A stretch of 64,000 bases of DNA from Cannabis sativa (taxonomy: Eukaryota; Streptophyta; Magnoliopsida; Rosales; Cannabaceae), in contig NC_083606.1 in NCBI RefSeq assembly GCF_029168945.1, forward strand, positions 14,968,041-15,032,040. Reading direction: 5' to 3'. The translations under genes and the position numbers were made by a program. The notes beneath the pieces are model-generated. The model worked only from the letters and a program-made list of their open reading frames with translations. It had not been told where the DNA came from and made no database searches. Shown here one piece after another: positions 23,553 through 33,700 of the stretch (positions within the stretch are counted from its first letter, which is position 1; each line of letters starts with the position of its first letter).

Positions 23553-23985
23553 TATGACAGTCAGTAGTCCCGTGATCTGTAAGGGGAAATACCGGGTAAG
23601 CTGTACAATTCCACATTGCCTTGGGAAGGTCAAGTGGGATGATTCTGAGGCTGTGTGGGTATGGGACTACACAGTTGAAGAGAGCTTAAATGAATTGATT
23701 GGTACTACCTATATCAACAAGGTGCATCTTGTTTTCCGGTAGCCCATCCCGAAAGAACTTCACAGTTAAGCGTGCTTGGCGTGGGGTAATTTAAGGATGG
23801 GTGACCTCCTGGGAAGTTTTCCCAGGAAGCGTGCGAGTGAGGACAAAGCATGCTGGAAACACTCGTGTTGGTCTGTAGGGTCAGTCATCAGTCCATGAAG
23901 TAGCCAGAGTGACGTACTCGTGTATAAGAGTCATTCATTCCGTGGGTGTAAGGAGCCAATGGAGGCTTGAAGCGGGGACGTTACA
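23553..23985 (+). repeat. Cassandra LTR3
   Basis: This is a 433-bp LTR with first bases TATGACAG in place of TGTGACAG, ending GACGTTACA and followed by the target copy CAATA. Its 5S-like part (about 23748-23817) keeps AGTTAAGCGTGCTTGG and GGATGGGTGACCTCCTGGG. Confidence 0.9.
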
Positions 23986-23990
23986 CAATA

Positions 23991-24716
23991 CTTGCATCAC
24001 TTCTTATGGGCTTAGGCTTTGATGTAAATCCCTTAGCAGGATTACTTTGAAACAATGAGATGTTTCTCACAAGGTCTGACACAATTCCTCCTATTTTCCT
24101 TTAAAAGGTTTTCAAGAAATAATTGGTTCTTCCCTAACATATTTAGTGTATGGCCCAACCATACTATTATTTAGCAACTTTAATGCAAAGTGATGAGGTA
24201 GGATCTTTATTGGTCTTTTGTTTTCAAAAAGCGGAATTGTTATTGCCACCTTTGTTAAATTCACCATGCAAAATCTGACATCAACCAGGTTAATTGGAAC
24301 AGAACCAATTATTTAAGTCACGCATTGTTGCTTAACCTTCCAGCCATACTATTATTTAGCAGCTTTAATGCAAAGTGATGAGGTAGGATCTTCATTGGTC
24401 TTTTGTTTTGAAAAAGCAGAACCTTTATTGCCACCTTTGTTGAATTCACCATGCAAAATCTGACATCAACCAGGTTAATTGGAACAGAACCAATTATTTG
24501 AGTCATGCATTGTTGCTTAACCTTTGTGGTTCCAATAGGCATGCCACTAGATTTTGTTGAATTTGTTTGAATGGACTCGAAAGAGTTTGACATTACAATA
24601 GCCTTTGATGCTTGAGCAACTCCTCTCTTAATAGATTTATCGTGTCTCTTCTTTATGTCTTTGGTGACTTTTCCTTTTAAAGCCTCTGCAGTTTGATGAG
24701 CTTTCACGACCTTCAT
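23991..24716 (-). pseudogene. Unrecognised protein of the old element, with an internal tandem duplication
   Basis: The clearest frame (24716-24318) starts MKVVKAHQTAEALKGK and holds MTQIIGSVPINLVDVRFCM. A second, diverged copy of that segment follows. At DNA level this is a 185-bp tandem duplication, about 24159-24338 and 24344-24524. Past stops and a frame change the sequence goes on to GIVSDLVRNISLFQSNPAKG and then, across the Cassandra insertion, to 13899. It lies 5' of the gag remnant on the same strand, where some plant gypsy elements carry an extra ORF. I do not recognise the family. Confidence 0.45.
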
Positions 24717-26589
24717 TTCTCTAGGAACATCAACTTGAGTATGGGTTCAAATAAAATGTCATGAGAAACCCATCTTTCTTCTTTTTCCCCAATTTGGTGT
24801 GCGCATGTGCAAGCTTGTAGAAAAATACTGTTATTTTTGGTGTCACTATTTTTCCTGTAAAATAGCACACCTAATTACAAAAGTGTAATTTTTTAGTTCT
24901 CAGCGTAATTAGAGATGAAAATGAGAATGGGTCCCACCGGGCGTGCTAAAAATTATGTTAAGCAAAAATTTTATAAGTATAATATTAAAACAAATGCAAA
25001 ATATAATTTCATATATGCCAAATTCATAGCATAAAATTTTATTATTTTAAGTTCGACCCATCCAAGATTATAAGAATAATCTCTTAATTACAATCCTTTC
25101 ATTTAAAAGGAAACACCTTATGATTCAAATTACGATGATATTAGATATAATTGAGATAAATTTTGGAAAAATTAGGAGGAATTTAGAATTACAGCTGAAC
25201 TTAGTAAATTTAATTAATTGAGCTGCCTACATACTTTCTTTGTGAAGGATCAAGCCACTTGTAGTTCATAATATGTTATTTTTGGAATTTGAAAATAAGA
25301 ATTCCAGTATATGACCGTTTTCAGGAATTCTTTTCTCTTTGAAAATTTGGAAAAATTCCTAAGTATATGATCTTTTATGGAATTTTAAAATTTATGTTTT
25401 ATACCATTTTGCGGTATTGACGACTGCACTTAGTCTTAGCAACTAAGTTGCCTACATATCTCATTTTAGGAATCAAGTCAAACGTAGTTCAAAATCTTCT
25501 TGCATCATGTGATTATGTAATTTTTAGAGATATAAAGTTCATTTTGGAAGAAAACTCATTATTAATCTCACATGAATAAATTTAGAGATTACTTGAATTA
25601 CAATTCAATTTTAAGGAGAATTGTGAAATAAAACTCAAATTTAATCAAGACTGTGTGTCTTTACAAAAGTAAAATCTTATATTTTAGAATTGGTTCCAAT
25701 AATATTTGAGAAAATACTCTCTCATAAAACGAGTACATCATTCCTTTTTCTACCTCTTACGCATTAATTTTATATTTATAACCTTTGCAGTAACTTATTT
25801 ATATAATTGATATATTATACAAATAATGTTTGAAATGTGGCAACAAGGTGGTTTGAGTGCCAAAACAATTTATCAACACTTTATATATGTATACATTAAT
25901 ACATAATATATTGTTTCACATATACACTTTTTGGGAAGGAGTGTTCTAGTCCCCACATATATTTATATATAGAACACTTTTTAATAAATATTATCTATAA
26001 ATAGTTACTAAATAAATTTAACTATAAATATTAATTTTATAATATATATAGGAAAAATATAGTGTAAACTCCCTTCTTTCTACCTCATGCCATATGGGAG
26101 TTAAATTGACCAATCAGAATTAAAAAAAGAAATTGTACACCTCATATTAGTGTACTCCCTTACACCCAATTTTTTCTTTAAAAAAAAATAACAAAAGATA
26201 AAACTACTTTATCAAAGACACCTATAAATTACATGGTGGGCTGATTCTATTTTTATTGGTCTTTTAAAAAATTTCTTAAATTTCAATAAGAATAATCCAT
26301 TACATTTATGATACTATAAATTATTTATAAATTTTTAAAAATTCATATAATGTTCCAATAACAATATTATACACTATTATATAACAAAATAAGAAATTAT
26401 ATTCACTATAAGATTTTAAAAGTTATTTATTTAAATATGACACTTTTAAGTTTGACCAATTTATGTAATATTTTTCAATTTTAGGTAATTTTATGGTATT
26501 TGATATGTCGTATATGTGTAAATTAGGTTTTCAAAGCTCATATTTAATATTTTTATTTGTTTAGGCAGTTTTATTTGTCATTGGTGCCG

Positions 26590-26885
26590 CAAAAATTACT
26601 GAAGTTTACTGTCGGCACCGAAAAAATTGTCAGAGTGGTTGCCGGCGTCGAAAAAACCGCCGAAGTTGTTGCTGGCGTCGAAAAAAGCGTCAGAATTAGT
26701 ATTGTCGTTGAAAAAATCATCGGAAAAATCACTTAGAAAAAATCACCGAAAAAATCACCAATCACCAAGTCTTGGTGATTTTTTCGGTGAGTTTTCTAGC
26801 GACAATGCCAATTCCGACAACTTTTCTGGTGCCAACAGCAGCTCTAACGACTTTTCCGACACCGGCACCTACTCTGACGATGAAG
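26590..26885. repeat. Inverted arrays of a roughly 27-bp degenerate minisatellite with a strong hairpin core
   Basis: Units like GTCGGCACCGAAAAAATTGT run rightwards to about 26760, and reversed units (CAACTTTTCTGGTGCCAAC, CGACTTTTCCGACACCGGC) run from about 26795. At the centre a perfect 19-bp stem, 26743-26761 with 26772-26790, encloses a 10-base loop. The open frame at 26627-26923 is a by-product of this repeat. Confidence 0.65.
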
Positions 26886-27010
26886 AAAAAGATGCTAATC
26901 TAAAAGCCCATAAAATCTATTAATCAATAAAATGAAAGAAAAATAGAGGTTCACACTCCAACTATTGATGTTTTTATTGTAAATTCTTGAGTGATCCAAA
27001 TCACTTTGTC

Positions 27011-27044
<34 letters not shown>
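27011..27044. repeat. (TAA)n microsatellite
   Basis: About 11 perfect ATA units. Confidence 0.95.
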
Positions 27045-27195
27045 GACAACGTAATATAACAGTCGAAATTGATAAAAAAAAATGACTTGATAAAAAAACC
27101 TCTAAAATACATTGATGAATAAAAGAAAAGGAAAATTTCCAAAAAAAAAAAAGAAAAAAGAAAAAAAAAAAAAAGAGAACACACTAGTTTAATAT

Positions 27196-27723
27196 AGAAC
27201 TGTACAAAAAAATTTGTAAAATGCCCAAACCAAATCGAAAAAATCGATAAAAATTATAAACCGAAATAACCTGAAAAAATTACAAACCGCCCAATTTGTT
27301 AATTGGGCGGGTTAAAAATAGGTCCAACCCGCCCAATTAAATCGAATAACCGGACCAACCCGAATTTATTGGATTTTTTTTTACTTTTTAGTTTTTATTA
27401 TATATAACATAAATGATTAAATATATAATAATATAAAGTTATATACTTGATTGTTAGTTTCAAAGTCATATATATTGTGTTGTGTTTTGGTGGAATTTGA
27501 TATTTTAATTTATCTTTTTTATTTTTATTGACTTTGAAACCAAAAAAAAAAAAGTTTGGCCGGTTTGGGCTGGTTAACCCAACCAAACCGCACAAACCGT
27601 TGGTAAGTTTACAAAACTTTTTTTTAAAATTGGGTGGGTTGCACTTAAATTTTAGCAACCTGAACATTATATTGGGTTAGAAAATATATAGGATAAACCG
27701 ACTAAACCGACTGATGTACAACC
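27196..27723. mobile_element. hAT-type MITE (about 528 bp)
   Basis: The start AGAACTGTACA and the reversed end GGGTTGTACATC are related inverted tips. Both sides are flanked by the 11-base direct repeat TAGTTTAATAT (27185-27195 and 27725-27735), which contains the 8-bp duplication expected of hAT. The interior is rich in AAACCG/CCGACT-type repeats and has a hairpin, GGGCGGGTT with AACCCGCCC near 27301-27340. No transposase is present. Confidence 0.6.
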
Positions 27724-28057
27724 CTAGTTTAATATATCGAGTGAGAAAAAAAAAATTAGAGCAACAGTAATATTAGTGCGAAAACTGTGAAGATTTATAT
27801 GAGAGTTAACTTTAAAAAAAATAATTAATAATAATTTAAATTAAAAATTTATTTTTTTTAATTATTAATATTATTTTATTTTGTAAAATAAATATATAAT
27901 TAAATATTATTATAATATATATAAACTTTTAATTGTATACAAACAGTCTTATTGTAAGAGTATACACCTTATATCTTAATAACCACACGATCTAAAATCA
28001 ATAATCAAAAAAGCTTCCCTACCGGTAGAGAACTTTTGTTAGGTCCTACCATAGTCT

Positions 28058-29247
28058 TGCCCATATATTTATATATATTCTTTGGTTGGGATATGTATTT
28101 TGGCTCTTCTATGATGAGATCACAACATATTATTTTTCTTTTTGTCCCTATAATAATTTTAAATTGTATCAACTTTTGATGGTGATTAAGTCTATTCATG
28201 CACATAGTAAATTTTGATATTTTATGTGTATTATGAATTTCAATTTGACCAAATTAATTGGTGTTAAATTCTGACTTTTGGCCTTTGTTGTAGCACGAAT
28301 TTTTTTCTTTCTTGAATTTTATCTTCATGCCATACATTATACATACAATATATATGTAATGTAATACACAACTAATTTCTTCAAGAACTTTTTATAACAG
28401 AGCCATTAATACGAGTTGAAGAGATCGACCAATTTTTTTATTATAATGCTTTTAATCAAAATTAATATTTTGAAAATAATTTTGATAACATAATATTTAT
28501 CTTTATTTAAGATTTCTATTTTCTTCTTTGATTACGTACTCTCATATTGACTTATTTTCTGAAGTCTAAAGAATAAAAAAAAATATAAAAATTATCAATA
28601 AGAAATTTGTCTCATTGTTTAAGATTTTTATTTTCCTCTTTGATTATGCACCCCAATATTAATTTATTTTTTGAAGTCTAGGGAATAAAAGAGAAACATA
28701 AAAATCATTCACAATAAATTTAGCAGTATAACAACATGGAGAAATTAAATTTTCTTATTTTACCTTTGGCTATATCTCGCTTTTGAAGATATTTTGTAGC
28801 TTAGAGCTTAGATCAAAGTGGACCAAAGATAAAATAAAAAAATATTGGAGAAGAAAAGAGGTTTAGATTGATGAAAGAAAATAGAGATAACCTAACACTT
28901 ATCATGTAGAAATCTCTTGAAGATGAGAATATCAATACTCCAAAATTTATCGTAATATTTCTCAGAAAATTTTGATAGAGTTTTCTTTTCTTTCTCTTCC
29001 TCTCTCCTTTTTGTCTGATTTTTATTCCCTCTTTATAGACTCTTTTGTATGATATATTGATCAGAGAATGGATAGGTGAGGTGGGCAGTTAAAAGTTAGT
29101 AGAGAGAAAAGTGTGAATATATTATTAATGAATAATATTTTTTTCCTTTTTTTTTTGGTTGTTGAACGATTCTTTTTATATTTATTGTTATTATTATTTT
29201 TTTTTTTGTAAATAAATAGAAAAAAAAAAAAAAACGATTCAACAACA
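28058..29247 (-). repeat. Right (5') LTR of the old element, uninterrupted
   Basis: In the sense direction it runs from TGTTGTTGAATCG (29247) to GGGCA (28058). It aligns with the split copy at 3245-11565 and lacks both the Helitron and the hAT element, so it shows their empty sites. Confidence 0.6.
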
Positions 29248-30759
29248 CTTTTATGTTAAAACCCTTTGATTAGCAAATGTTAGTACATTATTTAAGAAAA
29301 ATACCGTAACATGGCTTAGCTAGTTGGGCATTACATCTGCACTTCAAGAGCCTATAGACGCTTACTTGGTGGGTCTCTTTGAAGACACCAATCTTTGCAT
29401 GATCCACGCTAAGAGGGTTAACATCATGCTTAGGGATATTCAATTGGCTCCTAGGATTAGAAGCAAGGAAGCTTAGGTTTTCTAGGTGATGACATTCCTT
29501 TGTAATTGCTTGCTTCTCATTAATATTATGTTTTTTTTTTTTTTTATAATAATATGAGAAACCAATGTTAATGTTATTTTTAAGAGAAATACTAAAAGAT
29601 ACTAATAGTGTCTAGTACACTTAGAGGTATGTGATATCGCTATTGGTGTAATTAGAGTATTGTTATTGAGTAGTAGTAGTGTCTAACACCTTCTAAACGT
29701 GTTACCTTCAATTGATTACGCTAACTAATTGCAAGAACTCTTTGATGCATTATAGCCACACTCTATTTTTAGTAATTGAAAGTTTACTTTTTTTTAGATT
29801 GCATTTTTAAGGACGATTCTTAAGATCTTAGATAATCATGTTTAGCATAGTATATAAATAGGCATTTTACCAATTTATTTGGCTTGTTTTTGAATATTAT
29901 TCAATTAGACTCTTTTTTTAAAAAAAGTAATAATCTTAAAAAAGACAGGAAGTTCTCGTCTTGATTTTTTATTGATCTTTTTTTTTGTTTATTTCTTCTC
30001 CATCAATGATATTTTCTTCTCTGTCAAAAGAGAGAAACGATTGAGGTGTACGTGCAAAAGATGATTAAGCTCTATATTTTCTTCAAGAACATAAGAAAGC
30101 AAGAAGAAAATCATACATTGAGGTAATTAGAGACCAAGAAATATATATTTATATATAAGGTGACAATATCATAAACTCTATATAAAATATATTTGTCAGT
30201 AATTTTAATCTATGCAACTGTAATATATAATTATATTTTTGACAAGTTATTCTAAATTGGGATGTGAAGATAATTTGACAATCGAAATGATAGGATCTTG
30301 TTGAAGATCTCATTTTCTTTCTCAATCTAAGGAGGAACTAAAGTATAAGATGAATAAAAGATTAGTCGATTTTGAGGGAGATCTTAAGGAGAGATTTTTT
30401 TTCAAACATTTTATTGAATATAAATATATATATATATGACATATGATTTCATACCCAAACTTGATTGAAATGTCAGAAAGTAAAAAAGAAAATGGCTTAA
30501 ATAGAGAAATGGCTTAAATGAATGCCACATATGATGAAAAATGGAGGTTGTATCTGCAATTCATTTTGGAGACTCTGAATATTCTCGTATAAAATTATTA
30601 AAAGTGAACTTAACCTGACATATATGATTGTGTCTCACTTTCAACACAAATGACAAAAATAAAACTTATATTTGTATTTTGTAATGCAATAGATTCTTGT
30701 GACTTATTTTTGTGTTTATTTGTTCTATGGTTGACAATATTTTCTCAAAGATATTAAAT
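29248..30759. other. Intergenic, upstream flank of EH1
   Basis: Apart from the histone fragment at 29339-29476, no gene was seen. The region is AT-rich with T-runs (29530-29545) and (AT)n at about 30420-30438. It should contain the promoter and 5' UTR of the EH1-like gene; an upstream non-coding exon cannot be excluded. Confidence 0.4.
29339..29476 (+). pseudogene. Histone H3 C-terminal fragment
   Basis: An open stretch of 45 codons plus stop reads [20 protein letters not shown], then [10 protein letters not shown], then [15 protein letters not shown]. Canonical plant H3 at this place has [30 protein letters not shown] and PKDIQLARRIRGERA. The match starts abruptly inside the alpha-2 helix; no tail or first helix is found upstream. 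Changes at conserved positions (R to P in QLARRIR, and the C-terminal GERA) speak against function. It is probably a truncated retrocopy or transposon-captured fragment. The centromeric variant is less likely because that protein ends differently. Confidence 0.85.
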
Positions 30760-33700
30760 ATGGCGGGTCCAAATATGGATCAGTTCGAAGCTTACTTTAG
30801 GAAAGCAGATTTGGATGGTGATGGCAGGATTAGTGGAGCTGAGGCCGTTGCCTTCTTCCAAGGTGCCAATCTGCCAAAACATGTTCTTGCTCAGGTTTCT
30901 ACTTCTTTTTTCTTCTCTTATAATCCTAAGGTTTTATGTATCACTTCTCCTTCTTATATGTATATACTCAGTTTGTCATTGCCATTTTTGAATTCTATAC
31001 CTTAACATTTGAGATTAATGTGTTATTATATGGTCCTTCATTTGGTATCAGCTCTCTTGGTCCGGGCTAAACTAAAGATCTCTGTATATGTAATTTATGA
31101 AAATCATAGAATTCGCTTCGAGTTTACTATATCATTATCTTCGTCAGTTTTGTACTTCTATGAAGAGAAGCTCTGAAGTACCACCTTATTATTTTTATAT
31201 CGCCTTTGAAGAACATAATTTCAAAATTATAATGTATGACATTTACGATTTCCAGATATGGATGCATGCCGATCAGACCAAAACTGGGTTTCTTGGCCGT
31301 CCAGAATTCTATAATGCTCTTAGACTTGTGACTGTTGCACAAAGTAAGCGAGATTTAACACTTGAAATTGTAAAGGCAGCATTGTTTGGTTCTGCCGCTG
31401 CCAAAATTCCTCCTCCAAAAATTAATCTACCAGCTGCATCTGCTTCTCAACCAAATGCTCTCACAGGTGCCTCATCCTCAGCCCCTTCCCCCATCCCCCA
31501 TCAGATGGGATCAGTTGCACCACAATCTCAAAATTTTGGATTTAGGGACCCAGGTGTTTCTAATGCAAATTTTAACCAAAGCTCTCTCCCTCAGCAAAAT
31601 CAGTCTATGGGGCCACCCCAAATCATGCCAAAAAATACCAGTAGTATTGTGGCTCCCAATGTTCTGAACTCCAGTATCTCAAACGACTGGCTTGGTGGGA
31701 GGCATGGGGCTCCTCCTACTGGTGCCAAAGGGATCACTTCTTCTGCATCCCCTTCTATAGCCAGAACACAACCTGTAGCTTCCGCGCTTTCCTTGCCTAC
31801 AGTTAATGACCCAAAAACACTATTAGGTTCTAGAAATGGGTTTAATTCCACCTCAGATTTTGCTAGTGATTTGCTTTCTATAGCCCCTTCTTTACCTAAA
31901 AAAGACTCTTCTAGGTCTATCTATTCTACCAGTAGTGCTTCTGCCTCATTGGCTATTGTTCCATTTTCTAGTGCACCCCAATCTTCCAACAACAACAACA
32001 ATGTACTTAATTCATTACAAGATGCATTCTCCATGCAGCCTGCAGCTAATCAATTTCAGCGACCCCAAGCACCTTTGAACTCAAGTCAGCAGGCTGCCCC
32101 TGGTTCTTCCCCTTTCACATCAACTGGTAGTTCTGTTGGAGTGGGGATCGCCACACCAGGCAATTCACAACTTTCTTGGCCAAATATGAAACCATCTGAT
32201 GTCCAAAAGTACACTAAAGTGTTTATGGAAGTAGACACTGACAGAGATGGAAGAATCACTGGCGAACAGGCTCGACATCTATTTTTGAGTTGGAGATTGC
32301 CAAGAGGTGAATTTCCCTCCCAATGCATTGTATATTTGGATTTTTGTTTTAATATTTCTCATTTTTAACATTGGTTTTGTTGGCTTTACCAGAGATCTTA
32401 AAGCAGGTGTGGAATTTATCTGACCAGGACAATGATAGCATGCTTTCGTTGAAGGAGTTTTGCTTCGCTCTTTATTTGATGGAACGGTTTAAGGAAGGTC
32501 GTCCTCTTCCAGATGCCCTTCCAAACATTGTATTATTTGATAAGACCTTGTTGTCATTAACAGACCAAATTAAGGCCTCTCATGACAATGTAGCATGGAG
32601 TCCAGGCCCTGGAACTGGTAAGTGTAAATCTTTTGGTATTTTATTTTACTATTTTCTCTTTATATGTTTCTTGATAAGTATTTTTTTTCTTTTTATGTTT
32701 AGATTTTGGACAGCAACGACAATGGATGCCAGGTCCTCAATCAATGGGGCCTAATGTTAATTTGAGGCCAACAGTGCATGGAAATGCTCCTAGGCGAGAT
32801 GGAGTACAATCAAATGAGGAAAGTTCGAGAGCACCTAATTTTGGTGAATTGTTTCCAGACCAACTTGACAATGGGCATCAGAGTTCTACTTTATCAAAAT
32901 CAGTAGAAACAACAACGGCTGGAAAAAAGGCATTTTGTTTGCTTTAGTTCGTTTGTTGCAACTACTTATTTGCTTGTATCAAAATTTTCTTTCTTTTTTC
33001 CTAAATAGTAAGGAATTTGGGTCTTTGATTGTTGTAGGTTGAAGAGCCAAAGAAGGTTATATTGGATTCTAAAGAAAAGACTGAGTACTACCGCACAAAA
33101 ATGCAAGAACTTGTGAGTAGCTTTTGTTGTTAATTTTTTTTTTGGCAATCTGAGTAAACCATCATTGCCAAATTGACTCATTGGAGGGTTGAATTTACTT
33201 AATCCACTTTTATATTTATTTTTTTCCGAAGAATTAAATCACATAAATGTAACTATCACTGAATTGGTAGGCGGCGACCTTTCCCTGAATTTGTAAAATT
33301 TGTCTAGTTCATTATTGCTTTTGATGCTTGAATCATGAAGAAGACACTAAACTTGGTATTTTTTTAGTTGATCAAACAAACCTGTAATCTAACTTCAATG
33401 AACTATGATGTTTCCTACCTTTTTCCCTCATAATCAATTCTATTATAGTTTCATTTCATTGGCTATTGTTTATGTTATCTCAGGTTCTATACAAAAGCAG
33501 ATGTGATAATAAATTAAATGAGATAACAGAAAGGGCATCTTCAAATAAGCGTGAGGTACTTTAGAGATTTATTTAATTTTTTCTAAAAAATAGTTTAAAT
33601 GTCTTATTTAATATATCGTTACAATATATATTACAGGCTGAGTTAATGGGGAAGAAATATGAAGAAAAGTACAAGCACGTGGCAGAGATAGCATCTAAAT

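Larger units (their letters stand above)
13905..23985. mobile_element. Tandem Cassandra TRIM array (three LTRs), split by a chromovirus
   Basis: Three 433-bp LTRs alternate with two short internal regions of 62 and 71 bp: LTR1 13905-14049 plus 22699-22986, LTR2 23049-23481, LTR3 23553-23985. LTRs run TGTGACAGTC to GGGACGTTACA (LTR3 starts TATGACAG). Each internal region begins with TGGTATCAGAGCC, the initiator-Met primer site, and ends in a purine run (GTAAGGGGGG). The array is flanked by CAATA at 13900-13904 and 23986-23990. Each LTR holds a 5S-rRNA-like segment, the hallmark of Cassandra. There is no coding sequence, as expected of a TRIM. Confidence 0.92.
24717..27195. other. AT-rich, gene-free stretch, probably leader of the old element
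   Basis: No gene was recognised. Two copies of a motif TGCCTACATA ... ATCAAG ... GTAGTTCA occur at about 25226-25275 and 25448-25490, a third being at 11779. At 26590-26885 there is a degenerate repeat in inverted arrangement, described separately. The rest is low-complexity AT-rich DNA. Confidence 0.4.
3245..29247 (-). mobile_element. Old LTR retrotransposon (Ty3/gypsy-like gag), host of several nested insertions
   Basis: Two diverged, same-orientation copies of one sequence of about 1.2 kb lie at 3245-11565 (net of insertions) and 28058-29247. Between them, on the minus strand, is gag-like coding sequence. Directly inside the left copy is a polypurine run, CTCGAGGGGGCA on the minus strand (11576-11565). 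Directly inside the right copy is ATGGTAGGACC (about 28050-28040), a weak match to the initiator-Met primer site. This is the layout of a minus-strand LTR element with its 5' LTR at the right. No pol was recognised, so it may be a gag-only or otherwise non-autonomous element. A target duplication could not be found, and the outer ends are approximate. A plain segmental duplication is the alternative. Confidence 0.55.

Noticed and set aside
23748..23817. Functional 5S rRNA gene
   Set aside because: Only the middle part of 5S rRNA is present, inside an LTR; both ends and the terminator T-run are missing.
22694..23990. Direct repeats of about 500 bp that could be called a satellite
   Set aside because: PBS and purine tract between the units, TG..CA ends, a 5-bp target duplication and the 5S segment identify a Cassandra array.
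26627..26923. Ser/Lys-rich open frame of 98 codons
   Set aside because: It follows the inverted minisatellite; its composition is that of the repeat, and no start context, splice partner or family is recognisable.
3245..29247. Segmental duplication instead of LTRs for the two 1.2-kb copies
   Set aside because: Not excluded, but a gag remnant between them, a purine tract beside one and a weak PBS beside the other favour an LTR element.
31097..31255. N-terminal extension of the long open frame in EH1 exon 2
   Set aside because: This is intron 1: the family continues directly from LPKHVLAQ to IW at 31256 after a TCCAG acceptor.
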